Positions 1 to 7,574 are shown, counted from the stretch's first letter. The stretch: 10,798 bases of DNA from Patescibacteria group bacterium (GCA_018896835.1 JAHILS010000003.1:1-10798), one strand, 5' to 3'. The notes: generated from the sequence alone by a model not told the origin. A program made the numbers and translations.

Positions 1-375
1 CAATCCTTTCTTTTTGAAAACTTCTTCTTTTGCATTTTTAATGATTTCAGATGTTGCAAAATCAGGCATACGAATAAGAAGTTTCCAATACCACTCTGAA
101 CGAGAAACCTCTAAAGCAGGTTTATTTGATTTTACCCACCACAAACCTTCCAATTTTGGGACACCAAAATCTTTACCTTGCTTTTTGCAAATATTTTTTA
201 CTCCATAAGCAAGAGGATATAAAGCCTCAACTGCTTTTGTAAATTCTTTTCCTGCTGGTTCTCCTTTTCCTTCAATTGTAAGAAATGGAATTTTGCCAAA
301 CTCTACGACAACAGGGGTATTTTTTGCTGTGTAATAAGATTTGTATTCTTTTGCATAATCTAATTTTGTAGCCAT
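1..375 (-). CDS. GyrI-like small-molecule-binding domain protein (C-terminus beyond window)
   Basis: The reading frame is open from the ATG at 375-373 to the left edge: 125 codons without a stop, so the C-terminus is missing. The protein starts MATKLDYAKEYKSYYTAKN and carries the blocks FGKIPFLTIEGKGEPAG (about residues 27-43), EALYPLAYGVK, GLWWVK and SEWYWKLLIRMPDF. These match my knowledge of the stand-alone GyrI-like family, which shares the ligand-binding fold of the BmrR/Rob/SbmC (GyrI) effector domains. No DNA-binding domain precedes it, so it is probably a soluble cytoplasmic protein that binds or hydrolyses a small hydrophobic compound; the ligand cannot be told. It has a clear Shine-Dalgarno, unlike the operon next to it, and is separated from pilD by 279 bases, so it is probably its own unit. 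Family assignment is fairly sure, function is not. Confidence 0.8.
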   Translation of the reverse strand, partial: MATKLDYAKEYKSYYTAKNTPVVVEFGKIPFLTIEGKGEPAGKEFTKAVEALYPLAYGVKNICKKQGKDFGVPKLEGLWWVKSNKPALEVSRSEWYWKLLIRMPDFATSEIIKNAKEEVFKKKGL

Positions 376-382
376 ATTATTA

Positions 383-387
383 TCCTT
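383..387 (-). promoter_or_regulatory. Shine-Dalgarno of the GyrI-like gene
   Basis: The minus strand reads AAGGA followed by seven bases and the ATG at 375. This supports the start and contrasts with the core operon genes, which show no such site. Confidence 0.6.
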
Positions 388-537
388 ATAAATTAAAGTT
401 TATAAAATTATTCATTTTCGTAGTGGAGCGGAGAAAATACCATATTATCCCCCTCTATAATAAAAGAAAAAATCAAATTTATCCATATTTTGAAAGCCTA
501 TCTTCATTTTATCTCAAGAAAAATATTTTTTGAATTG

Positions 538-558
538 CGTATAACTCGTTCTTATGCG
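538..558 (-). terminator. Weak hairpin, possible operon terminator
   Basis: A 7-bp stem with a 7-nt loop lies about 100 bases after the pilD stop. Downstream on the minus strand the sequence is A/T-rich (CAATTCAAAAAATATTTTT) but lacks an immediate U-tract. It is the best candidate in the spacer and is weak. Confidence 0.2.
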
Positions 559-654
559 AAGTGTTTTCGTGTTTTATACTTTATTATGTATTTTATCTGA
601 ATAATTAATGACAAATCTTTTATTCCAAACTTCAAACCACCACTTTCTAATTCT

Positions 655-1443
655 TTACATCATCCCCAAATACCAATCAGCGATTGCTTGACCGAAGAAG
701 AGCGTGATTATTATTGAGATTGCCATAAAGGTTCCAAATGGGACGTGACTGTCTGGTTTGCGATGTTTAAATGCAATTAAGAAAATTCCACAAATCGCTC
801 CAAGAATGTATGAGATTAGCAGTGCAACAATTCCAGATTTAACCCCCAGCAACACGCCCATTAAAAGTCCCACTCGAACATCGCCTGACCCGACCCATTT
901 GCCTTTGGAAACTATTAATTGAAAGGCAAAAAAAGATCCGATCAATAATCCTGCTAAAAGAGTCCAGGTTGGGTCAGCGCCAAGCCATAGGTTAGCTAGT
1001 AGCGCAATAATGATTGGCGGAATAGAAAACCTGTCCATGATTATGCTGTATTTATAATCGTAGACAAAAATTATCAGTAGGAAACAAGCAACGATTGCAT
1101 CTCGGACAAATATAATTAGCCACTCTGACTGATCTTCAAAACCAGCAAAACCAAATCCAAACAAGGCGCGAATAAATAAAAGTCCAAAAATAATTCCTGT
1201 CACCATCTCAATCACTGGATATTGCCAGGAAATTACTGATGAACAATTTCGACACCTGCCATGAAGATTAAAAAAACTGATGATCGGCACATTATCAACC
1301 CAATGAATTGGCTTCATGCACTTCATACACTTTGACCTTCCCTTCATGGGAATGTTTGCCTGAGCTCTAAATATTACTGAATTAAGAAAGCTTCCAAAAC
1401 ATATTCCCAAAAGGCTAACAACAATTGTCCAAAATATTTCCAT
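655..1443 (-). CDS. pilD: Type IV prepilin peptidase (leader peptidase / N-methyltransferase family, A24)
   Basis: A membrane aspartyl protease that cuts the short leader of type IV prepilins and, in this family, usually methylates the new N-terminal residue. The 262-residue protein opens with a membrane helix ending in GSFLNSVIFR (about 17-26), the classic start of the N-terminal domain. Cys39, Cys42, Cys64 and Cys67 form two CxxC pairs, the zinc-binding signature of that domain. Several hydrophobic segments follow. VYDYKYSIIMD (127-137) and VGSGD (184-188) correspond to the two catalytic aspartate regions, with Asp188 in the GxGD motif. Length is normal for the family. The ATG lies 4 bases after the stop of a pilin-like gene, its probable substrate, and no Shine-Dalgarno is visible, suggesting translational coupling. 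It is the last gene of the operon. Confidence 0.95.
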   Translation of the reverse strand: MEIFWTIVVSLLGICFGSFLNSVIFRAQANIPMKGRSKCMKCMKPIHWVDNVPIISFFNLHGRCRNCSSVISWQYPVIEMVTGIIFGLLFIRALFGFGFAGFEDQSEWLIIFVRDAIVACFLLIIFVYDYKYSIIMDRFSIPPIIIALLANLWLGADPTWTLLAGLLIGSFFAFQLIVSKGKWVGSGDVRVGLLMGVLLGVKSGIVALLISYILGAICGIFLIAFKHRKPDSHVPFGTFMAISIIITLFFGQAIADWYLGMM

Positions 1444-1447
1444 ATAT

Positions 1448-1951
1448 TTATTGTGAAATTGTTACAGGAAGATCGCACGCACCGGGTTCTAATCCGCTTT
1501 GAGTTGCGCAATTCAATCCTTTTTGCAAATTAATTATTGGATTATCATGCTCAAGTTCAAACCCGATTCGGTAGTCGCCATCTTCTGCCACGTAACAATA
1601 GGCATTTGATATGTCACCACAAGAAGAAAGGCCATCAAGACCTGTTGCTGGTGTAGCGCCGATGCTTTCCAAATATGTATTATCATTGCAAACCGCCAAA
1701 AATCCTTGCTCAGCCAAACATGAAGTTCCAGCCATGCCAAGTGGAATATATTCTGCTGACTGCGGATATTCGTTGTGATTTATAAAATATAGTTCAAGTC
1801 CAGCTTGCATCTGCCTGACGTCAGACATACGCACCGCGTCTCTTGTGCGAGACCTGGCAGTGCTAACAGCAATAACTGCTGTAATTCCCAGTATTCCAAT
1901 TATGGCCGCGATAATCAGAACCTCAATTTTTGTAAAACCTTTTGTATACAT
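1448..1951 (-). CDS. Type IV pilin-like / GspG-type pseudopilin precursor
   Basis: A 167-residue prepilin. The start is placed at the ATG at 1951-1949, giving the leader MYTKG, then the mature N-terminus FTKIEVLIIAAIIGILGIT: cleavage after Gly5, Phe at +1 and the required Glu at +5, followed by a long hydrophobic helix. A longer frame from 2026 would add 25 residues and overlap the upstream gene by 59 bases, and would put an atypically long leader before the signal. After the helix comes the RTRDAVRMSDVRQMQAGLEL stretch and LYFINHNEYP, the usual alpha1 and post-helix pattern of GspG/PilE-like subunits. The globular part has six cysteines (78, 88, 111, 119, 148, 159), so up to three disulfides outside the membrane. 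It sits between a receiver-like gene (16-base gap) and pilD, which probably processes it. Major or minor pilin cannot be decided. Confidence 0.9.
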   Translation of the reverse strand: MYTKGFTKIEVLIIAAIIGILGITAVIAVSTARSRTRDAVRMSDVRQMQAGLELYFINHNEYPQSAEYIPLGMAGTSCLAEQGFLAVCNDNTYLESIGATPATGLDGLSSCGDISNAYCYVAEDGDYRIGFELEHDNPIINLQKGLNCATQSGLEPGACDLPVTISQ

Positions 1952-1967
1952 ATTTGATTTGCTAAAT

Positions 1968-2339
1968 TTATTTATTGAGTAATTCGCGCATTTTTTCCAC
2001 TGCTTCATGCGCAACAAAATGTCCAATTAGTAAGTAATCACTAGCGCCAGCATTTCTTGATGCCTGAACTTCTTTTAAGTCAGCGTCCTTTGCCAAAATC
2101 ACAATCTTCATCTTTTGAGCTGATGGCATTGACTTTATTCTTATTACCTCGCTAACAATATCAGTCGAGCACTCTTTTTGGATTAGAGCGATGTTTGGTT
2201 GATTCTTTGCAATTAGAATATCTGCTTCTTTAAAGTTTTCCGCTATCATCACTTCCCAACCATCATTTTCAAACTTGCGCCCGTACAATCCGGCTAGATA
2301 TGGATCACAGGAAATAACAAGTATTGATTTTTCAGGCAT
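1968..2339 (-). CDS. Degenerate (pseudo) response-regulator receiver domain, stand-alone
   Basis: A 123-residue protein with the length and strand pattern of a CheY-like receiver: ILVISCDPYLAGLYGRKFE at the N-terminus, EVMIAENFKEADILI, PNIALI, MKIVILAKDAD, and NAGASDYLLIGHF near the end. By eye alignment, every phosphorylation residue is gone. The acidic pair after beta1 is Ser10-Cys11 (Asp12 lies one place later). The phospho-acceptor Asp is Gln54, in PNIALIQKE. The switch Thr/Ser is Ala83 and the conserved Lys is Ile105. The fold therefore seems kept while phosphotransfer should be lost, so a protein-protein adaptor or scaffold role is inferred. No output domain is attached. It is 8 bases after pilM and 16 before the pilin, which suggests work in pilus assembly or twitching control. 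Confidence 0.85.
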   Translation of the reverse strand: MPEKSILVISCDPYLAGLYGRKFENDGWEVMIAENFKEADILIAKNQPNIALIQKECSTDIVSEVIRIKSMPSAQKMKIVILAKDADLKEVQASRNAGASDYLLIGHFVAHEAVEKMRELLNK

Positions 2340-2347
2340 AGGTCGAA

Positions 2348-3493
2348 CTACTTTTCACTAAGTGTTTTCATTGCTAACCCAACCGCCACTGACATCCTTG
2401 GCCCAATTTCGGACAGCACTTCCTGTGTTCCTTCTGGAACTGCAATCCTTGCCCATGGGTTTCCGATGTATACATTAATATTCAATGCTTCAGTTAAAAA
2501 TGGATCAAGGTATGGTAAATAAGCTGACCCCCCAGTTAAAATAATCTTTTCAACGTCAGAGTAATCATGAAAATCCTGTTGAGCATAAAGATCAAGCGCA
2601 TACTTAATCTCGTGCAAAATCGGCATAATTGCTTCCCGGATAATGTTAGGAATTTGCTGATCTTTTTTAGCTGAAATTGCCAAGTCAAACTTTACCTGCT
2701 CGGCTTGTGCTGGAGAGATGCTCATCTGTTTGGCAATGGCTTGGGTAACATTTATTCCACCAGCCTTGATCGAGCGATGTAAAAACGGTATTCCGCCGTG
2801 AACAATATTTATATTTGTTCGCTCATAGCCTATGTCAACAATCATAATTCGCGCCATGTCTTTTCCAATAAGCGAACGGATTAACGCAAACGATTCAGTT
2901 TCCAGTGAAACTAGTTGAAGCTTGGCGAGTTTAAAAATGTCGATATATTTCTGGACCAAGTCTTTTGGCGCACCTGACACCAAAACTCTAATATGCTTTT
3001 GTTCTTTTACTTCTAGAATGTCTGTGGCTGGCTTTTCATTTTTTTTATCTTTCTTGTTTTCTTTCTTTTCTTCTACGTCTTGTGGAAGCAAGTGTTTATC
3101 AATTACGGTTGAATCCAAAATCATTTCTTCGATTGGACGTGGAAGCAATTTTTTTACTTGAGCTTCAATGAGCGGTTTTAAATCCTCCTTTTTACTTTTT
3201 GGTTGCGGGATTGTCACCATGGCATGAAAAACATACTGTGAAGGCATAGCCGCATTTGCTTGCAAGGCCTTCATGCCGGATTTCTTAATTACTTCACGAA
3301 TTAACTCCGATGCTTTTTGTGGCTGATCCAAAAGCGAACCGTCTGTGTGTGACGTTCTTTGGGCATGGCCATATGTTTCGAGTTTCGCCCGCCCCTTAAG
3401 CGGTGAAAGCTCAACCATTTTAATTCCGCCCGCACCAATGTCTATTCCTATCATTCCTTCAGCGCTGGTATTTTTTTTTGAAAAAAGTTTCAT
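2348..3493 (-). CDS. pilM: Type IV pilus assembly protein PilM (actin-like ATPase)
   Basis: A cytoplasmic FtsA/actin-fold protein that in other bacteria binds the PilN N-terminus and links the inner-membrane alignment complex to the pilus motors. The 381 residues show the phosphate-1 block MIGIDIGAGGIKMVELSP (14-31), phosphate-2 block RIMIVDIGYERTNINIV (215-231), the HRSIKAGGINVTQAIA segment (239-254) and the adenosine motif KIILTGGSAYLPYLDPF (316-332). A Lys/Glu-rich stretch at about 140-155 appears inserted in the middle subdomain and makes the protein somewhat longer than typical PilM. Codons 5-8 contain a run of nine A on the coding strand. The usual partners pilN and pilO do not follow; instead a pseudo-receiver, a pilin and pilD do. 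Gaps are 15 bases from rnhA and 8 to the receiver. No Shine-Dalgarno is visible. Confidence 0.93.
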   Translation of the reverse strand: MKLFSKKNTSAEGMIGIDIGAGGIKMVELSPLKGRAKLETYGHAQRTSHTDGSLLDQPQKASELIREVIKKSGMKALQANAAMPSQYVFHAMVTIPQPKSKKEDLKPLIEAQVKKLLPRPIEEMILDSTVIDKHLLPQDVEEKKENKKDKKNEKPATDILEVKEQKHIRVLVSGAPKDLVQKYIDIFKLAKLQLVSLETESFALIRSLIGKDMARIMIVDIGYERTNINIVHGGIPFLHRSIKAGGINVTQAIAKQMSISPAQAEQVKFDLAISAKKDQQIPNIIREAIMPILHEIKYALDLYAQQDFHDYSDVEKIILTGGSAYLPYLDPFLTEALNINVYIGNPWARIAVPEGTQEVLSEIGPRMSVAVGLAMKTLSEK

Positions 3494-3508
3494 ACATTTA
3501 GAATTGTA

Positions 3509-3931
3509 TCACAATCCCAGTGCTTGATCGATCACTTTATTCACCTGTGCGTCTGCTTCTTTGTTCTGCTCGCGACGAACGTGTCTAAAAGTTACTCGAT
3601 TAAATTTTGATCGCAAATTATGTACTTCTAAAAATTTACGCGCCAGTCCTTCGTTCTTTACTTTATACTCACCATTGAGTTGCTTAACAGCCAGTTCTGA
3701 ATCCAAAACAGCGTCCACGTTTGTCGCCTTTAATTCCAACGCTTTTTGCAATCCAATGATTATTGCCTGATACTCAGCTTGATTATTTGTTGTCTCCCCA
3801 ATATATTCACCCCCCTCGTAAAGCTTATCTGCCTGTTCATTCTGATCATTAAGAGCGTAAATAACAAAACCAGAGCCCGCTGGTCCTGGATTTCCTCTTG
3901 CTCCACCATCAGTATAAAGTCGTATGTGCAT
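3509..3931 (-). CDS. rnhA: Ribonuclease HI (short form without basic protrusion)
   Basis: An enzyme that cuts the RNA strand of RNA:DNA hybrids, removing primers and R-loops. All four carboxylates of the DEDD site are visible in 140 residues: Asp8 in YTDGGARGNPGPAG, Glu53 in TTNNQAEYQA, Asp77 in LDSELAVKQLNG, and Asp127 in RREQNKEADAQVN. His117, in FRHVRREQN, sits in the loop before the last carboxylate. The protein resembles the compact archaeal/YpdQ-type RNase HI more than the E. coli enzyme, because the Trp-rich basic handle is absent. It starts 6 bases after the recJ stop and ends 15 bases before pilM, so it is inside the operon. Only a weak purine stretch (TAAGAAC, overlapping the recJ stop) precedes the ATG. 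Confidence 0.95.
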   Translation of the reverse strand: MHIRLYTDGGARGNPGPAGSGFVIYALNDQNEQADKLYEGGEYIGETTNNQAEYQAIIIGLQKALELKATNVDAVLDSELAVKQLNGEYKVKNEGLARKFLEVHNLRSKFNRVTFRHVRREQNKEADAQVNKVIDQALGL

Positions 3932-3937
3932 ATGTTC

Positions 3938-5629
3938 TTATTTTATCACAATGTCCGCAATCTCTGCTTGAAGTTTTGTATTTCCGTTCCACTCATTTAC
4001 TCGAAGCTTAAATGCAATGCTGGCAGTTGATCCGATTTTAAGTTGCGACGCATATTTTCCAAATCCAAAACCAATACATTCTAAGGCACTTCCATTATCT
4101 TCAAGCCGTAGGCGTAAATGTTTTCCTTCAGATCCAATCGCTTGAATTGATCCAACGGTGGCATTTTCAAGCGCAAAAACTGGAGTTGGATTGCCAGTGC
4201 CGAATGGTTCGAATTGCATTATGTTTTTATAAAATTCAAAATTAATATCTTTAACATCAACCTGCGCATCGATCAGGAACTCTTGCGACTCTAATTTTTC
4301 TTTTAAAACAATTTCTGCGTAAGCGTTAACTTTATTTGAAAATATCTCCACCATTTCCAAACTTTCTAACGTCAGCCCGCAAGCCTCTGGGTGTCCACCG
4401 GCTTTGATAAATATGTCTCCACACGCTCGCATCGCTTCCACCAAATGCAAACCATTTGCTGACCTGCCTGATCCGATAAATTGATCGCCAGATTTTGAAA
4501 GAGCAAATGTTGAAACATTAAATTCATTTGCTATTTTTCCAGCAACTAATCCTAGAATTCCAGGCGTCCAAGAATCGCTCCAAACAACATGGGCATACCT
4601 GGCTTCTTGCCCAATGATTTGCTGTTTCGCTTCTTGAAATGCAAAATCCGATATTCTTTGCCGTTCCCTGTTTAACATTTCTAGATTTTTTGAATACGAG
4701 TCTGCCTCGTCTTGAGTTTTTGCGTTTAGTGCGTCAAAAGCAACTGACGCATCTTTTAATCTACCAGCAGCATTAAGGCGTGGCCCGATTCTAAAACCAA
4801 TATCATCTGTTTTAATTTTTCCAAGTTCAAGATTTGCGTTTTGAATAATTTTTAAAAGCCCGGGTCGACGAGTCCTGTTTAAAACCTTTAGTCCAAATTT
4901 TTCCAAAGCTCTGTTTTCGCCTAAAAGCGGAACAATGTCCGTGACCGTTGCGATCGCCACTAAATCAAGCAACCATTTTTCATAGCCGTCCCCAACTTTA
5001 ATTCCACGCTCACGCGCACAAATCAACAACGCACAGGCAAACTTAAACGCCACACCAGTTCCACAGAGTTTTTTATTGGAATAATTTTCACCAGGCGCAA
5101 GCGGATGGATAATGACAGCAAACTTTGGTAATTGCTCAGCTAGTTGATGGTGATCGCAAATAATCACATCAAGCCCCGACTCTTCTCCAGCGTCAAGCTC
5201 TTTGGCATTGGATATTCCACAATCAACGGTAATTAGTAATGAAGTTTTATCTTTGATGATTTGATCAACTGTATGACTAGCCACGCCATATCCATCGCGT
5301 TCGCGGTGTGGCAGAAAAACAGACGCATTTAGCTCAACGCCCATAGCATCTGACACATGCTTTAAAACGTCCATAATCAAAGTTGACCCGCATATTCCGT
5401 CAGCGTCATAATCGCCATGAACAACAATCTTTTCTGATTTTTCAATAGCAATTAAAACTCTATCAACCGCAGTTTGCATTTGTAAAAATAAAAAAGGATC
5501 GTGTAAATCACGATCATAATCTGGATTTAAAAAAACCTCTGCATTCTGTGATGAAATCGACCGATTATGCAATAATTGCAAAACAATGTCATCGCTCACT
5601 CTTGGTTGTATCTGCCAAACCCGATTCAT
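3938..5629 (-). CDS. recJ: Single-stranded-DNA-specific 5'-3' exonuclease RecJ
   Basis: An exonuclease of the DHH superfamily acting in RecF-type recombination, mismatch and base-excision repair. The 563 residues carry, in order: motif I HGDYDADG (71-78), TVDCGIS (134-140), the DHH triad Asp159-His160-His161 in DVIICDHHQLAEQLP, TGVAFKF (191-197), DLVAIATVTDIVPLLGENR (222-240, metal ligand Asp231), GPRLNAAGRL (282-291), the DHHA1 block SGRSANGLHLVEA with IKAGGHPEACG (about 387-418, GGH at 411-413), and a C-terminal OB domain including FEPFGTGNP (473-481). Length fits a core RecJ. The ATG overlaps the stop of the preceding 34-codon gene in an ATGA arrangement, so translation is probably coupled. 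No Shine-Dalgarno is seen. Assignment is secure. Confidence 0.97.
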   Translation of the reverse strand: MNRVWQIQPRVSDDIVLQLLHNRSISSQNAEVFLNPDYDRDLHDPFLFLQMQTAVDRVLIAIEKSEKIVVHGDYDADGICGSTLIMDVLKHVSDAMGVELNASVFLPHRERDGYGVASHTVDQIIKDKTSLLITVDCGISNAKELDAGEESGLDVIICDHHQLAEQLPKFAVIIHPLAPGENYSNKKLCGTGVAFKFACALLICARERGIKVGDGYEKWLLDLVAIATVTDIVPLLGENRALEKFGLKVLNRTRRPGLLKIIQNANLELGKIKTDDIGFRIGPRLNAAGRLKDASVAFDALNAKTQDEADSYSKNLEMLNRERQRISDFAFQEAKQQIIGQEARYAHVVWSDSWTPGILGLVAGKIANEFNVSTFALSKSGDQFIGSGRSANGLHLVEAMRACGDIFIKAGGHPEACGLTLESLEMVEIFSNKVNAYAEIVLKEKLESQEFLIDAQVDVKDINFEFYKNIMQFEPFGTGNPTPVFALENATVGSIQAIGSEGKHLRLRLEDNGSALECIGFGFGKYASQLKIGSTASIAFKLRVNEWNGNTKLQAEIADIVIK

Positions 5630-5730
5630 GAAACTAGAGCGTAAACCACTGAAGCAAAGGTCATGGCAACGATGGTAATAAGCGCAACAACACCTAGTGT
5701 TTTTTGCAGAATTTTTGAACTCTTTTTCAT
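5626..5730 (-). CDS. 34-residue single-span membrane microprotein between lepA and recJ
   Basis: A short frame on the minus strand starts with ATG at 5730-5728, one base after the lepA stop, and ends with TGA at 5628-5626, overlapping the recJ ATG as ATGA. The product begins MKKSSKILQK, has a hydrophobic helix including GVVALITIVAMTF (about 13-25) and ends VVYALVS. A positively charged head followed by one helix of about 20 residues predicts a single-span inner-membrane peptide with the N-terminus inside, or an uncleaved signal-like anchor. I do not recognise the family; it recalls other tiny membrane proteins of Gram-positive and CPR genomes in shape only. Its exact fit between the two genes, with no base wasted, argues that it is translated. 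The alternative is a chance frame in a coupling spacer. Confidence 0.65.
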   Translation of the reverse strand: MKKSSKILQKTLGVVALITIVAMTFASVVYALVS

Positions 5731-5731
5731 A

Positions 5732-7534
5732 TTATCGTTTTAAAACATTTAAATAAGCTTCACTTGGGATATGAACCTTACCTTTCCCAAGCTCCATCAT
5801 CTTCTTTTTTCCTTTTTTCTGTTTTTCTAAAAGCTTACGCTTTCGTGTAACATCTCCGCCGTAAAGCTTAGCAGTAACATCTTTTCGTAAAGCAGAAATC
5901 TTGTCCCCTGCAACTACCTTTCCGCCAACAGCGGCCTGAAGTTTAATGACGAATTGTTGTTTGGGGATTGATTCCTTAAGTGAATGAATAATGCGTTTGC
6001 CAAGCATGTGAGCATCGTCTCTATACGAAAACGTTGACAATGCCTCCACTGGGTCTTCAGCCACAAGAATATCAAGTCTAATAATGTCAGCTGGTCGATA
6101 TTCAAAAACATTATAATTCATGGAAGCATATCCACTACTCATGCTTTTGAGCTTGTCATAAAAGTCGACAATTAAAGACGAAAGTGGAATTTCATATTTC
6201 AAGATTGCTCTTCCTTCTGACAGGTATTCTGTATTTTTGTAGACCCCATGACGCTCTTGGGCAAATGTCATGATTCCCCCAATGTACTCAACTGGTGTGA
6301 TGACATCCAAATGTGCCCAAGGCTCTTCGATGCGATCAACATGGCCAGCGTCTGGCAGATCAATTGGACTTTTGATTACTTTTTGCTGTTGAATACCACG
6401 TTCATAAATGTGATAAGCGACAGATGGAACGGTGACTACCAACGAAAGTTGAAACTCTCGCTCAAGTCTTTCTTTGAGAATTTCCAAGTGAAGCATTCCT
6501 AAAAATCCAGCCCGAAATCCAAATCCCAGTGCTGGCGACTGTTCAGGCTCATAAGACAATGACGCATCATTTAATTTTAAGCGTTCCATTGCGTCGCGGA
6601 GTTCTTCAAAATTTCCACCTTCTTGTGGAAAAATGCCAGCAAAAACCATGGGATTTACTTCTTTATATCCAGGCAATGCCTCAACTTGCGTGACAGACGC
6701 GAGCGTCATGGTATCACCAACTCGACAGCCTTCGATTTCTTTAAGTCCTGTAACCACATATCCAATCTGGCCAGTTTCCAGCGCATCTGTGCTTAAAAAT
6801 TTTGGCACGAGCGCTCCCACGTCCAAAATTTCAGTCGTAGTTTTTGATGCCATCATTTTTAATCGGTCTCTTTTTCGCAATACTCCATCAACAACCCGTA
6901 CGTAAGCGACCACTCCTTTGTAGTCATCGTAATATGAATCAAAAACAAGCGCACGAGTTGAGCCAGTTTCTTTTCCGTTTGGACAAGTTACCACGCCCAC
7001 TATTCTGTCTAATAATTTTTCCACGTTTTCTCCAGTCTTGGCTGACACAGCAATAATGTCATCCTCCTTGCAACCAATAAGATTGATAATTTCCTTTGTT
7101 CTAGCTGGAACGTCGGCGTTAGGAAGATCAATCTTGTTAAGGACTGGAATGATGTCAAGATTTTGATCTAGTGCTAAATATAGGTTAGCAAGAGTTTGAG
7201 CCTGAACTCCTTGTGTAGCGTCAACAAGCAAAATCGCGCCCTCAACAGCAGCAAGCGAGCGCGATACTTCATAATTAAAATCAATGTGACCAGGGGTATC
7301 AATCAAATTGAGCACGTACTCTTTTCCGTCCTTTACATACTTCATTCGAACTGGGGCGAGTTTGATGGTAATTCCTCGCTCGCGCTCAATGTCCATCTGA
7401 TCTAAAAGCTGTTCCTTCATGAGGCGTTTATCAATTGAGCCTGTTTTTTCAAGCAAACGATCAGCTAAAGTAGACTTGCCGTGATCAATGTGGGCAATGA
7501 TGCAAAAATTTCGTATACGATCCTGTGGGGTCAT
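5732..7534 (-). CDS. lepA: Elongation factor 4 / LepA, ribosome-associated translational GTPase
   Basis: A GTPase that binds the ribosome, linked in other bacteria to back-translocation, elongation under stress and 30S biogenesis. Starting at the ATG at 7534-7532 gives 600 residues, the normal LepA length; a frame from 7633 would add 33 residues unlike any LepA N-terminus and would run across the promoter. G1 is AHIDHGKS (14-21), the RGIT switch is at 53-56, G3 is DTPGH (79-83), G4 is NKID (133-136) and G5 is SAKTG. The LepA-specific C-terminus has the basic segment RKRKLLEKQKKGKKKM and ends GKVHIPSEAYLNVLKR. It is first in the operon with recJ, rnhA and the pilus genes. A promoter sits only about 12 bases upstream, so the mRNA is nearly leaderless. 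Confidence 0.97.
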   Translation of the reverse strand: MTPQDRIRNFCIIAHIDHGKSTLADRLLEKTGSIDKRLMKEQLLDQMDIERERGITIKLAPVRMKYVKDGKEYVLNLIDTPGHIDFNYEVSRSLAAVEGAILLVDATQGVQAQTLANLYLALDQNLDIIPVLNKIDLPNADVPARTKEIINLIGCKEDDIIAVSAKTGENVEKLLDRIVGVVTCPNGKETGSTRALVFDSYYDDYKGVVAYVRVVDGVLRKRDRLKMMASKTTTEILDVGALVPKFLSTDALETGQIGYVVTGLKEIEGCRVGDTMTLASVTQVEALPGYKEVNPMVFAGIFPQEGGNFEELRDAMERLKLNDASLSYEPEQSPALGFGFRAGFLGMLHLEILKERLEREFQLSLVVTVPSVAYHIYERGIQQQKVIKSPIDLPDAGHVDRIEEPWAHLDVITPVEYIGGIMTFAQERHGVYKNTEYLSEGRAILKYEIPLSSLIVDFYDKLKSMSSGYASMNYNVFEYRPADIIRLDILVAEDPVEALSTFSYRDDAHMLGKRIIHSLKESIPKQQFVIKLQAAVGGKVVAGDKISALRKDVTAKLYGGDVTRKRKLLEKQKKGKKKMMELGKGKVHIPSEAYLNVLKR

Positions 7535-7545
7535 AGAATGCAAAA

Positions 7546-7574
7546 ATAGTACCAAAAAACAAGTAATTTGTCGA
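7546..7574 (-). promoter_or_regulatory. Sigma-70-type promoter of the lepA-pilD operon
   Basis: On the minus strand TCGACA (7574-7569) is followed by a 17-base spacer and TACTAT (7551-7546). The expected start near 7541-7539 leaves only about 5-7 bases before the lepA ATG, so the transcript would be almost leaderless, consistent with the missing Shine-Dalgarno. Confidence 0.6.

Larger units (their letters stand above)
376..654. other. Non-coding AT-rich spacer between pilD and the GyrI-like gene
   Basis: No convincing ORF was found on either strand. The half near 376-480 must hold the promoter of the GyrI-like gene: the minus strand has TATTAT and GATAAT as -10-like words, but I see no properly spaced -35. 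An imperfect 7-bp hairpin (538-544 CGTATAA with 552-558 TTATGCG, one G-T pair, 7-nt loop) is the only stem that could end the long pilD operon, and no clean U-run follows it. Confidence 0.5.

Noticed and set aside
1952..2026. 25-residue extension of the pilin
   Set aside because: It overlaps the receiver gene by 59 bases and would bury the short type IV leader; MYTKG gives correct cleavage geometry.
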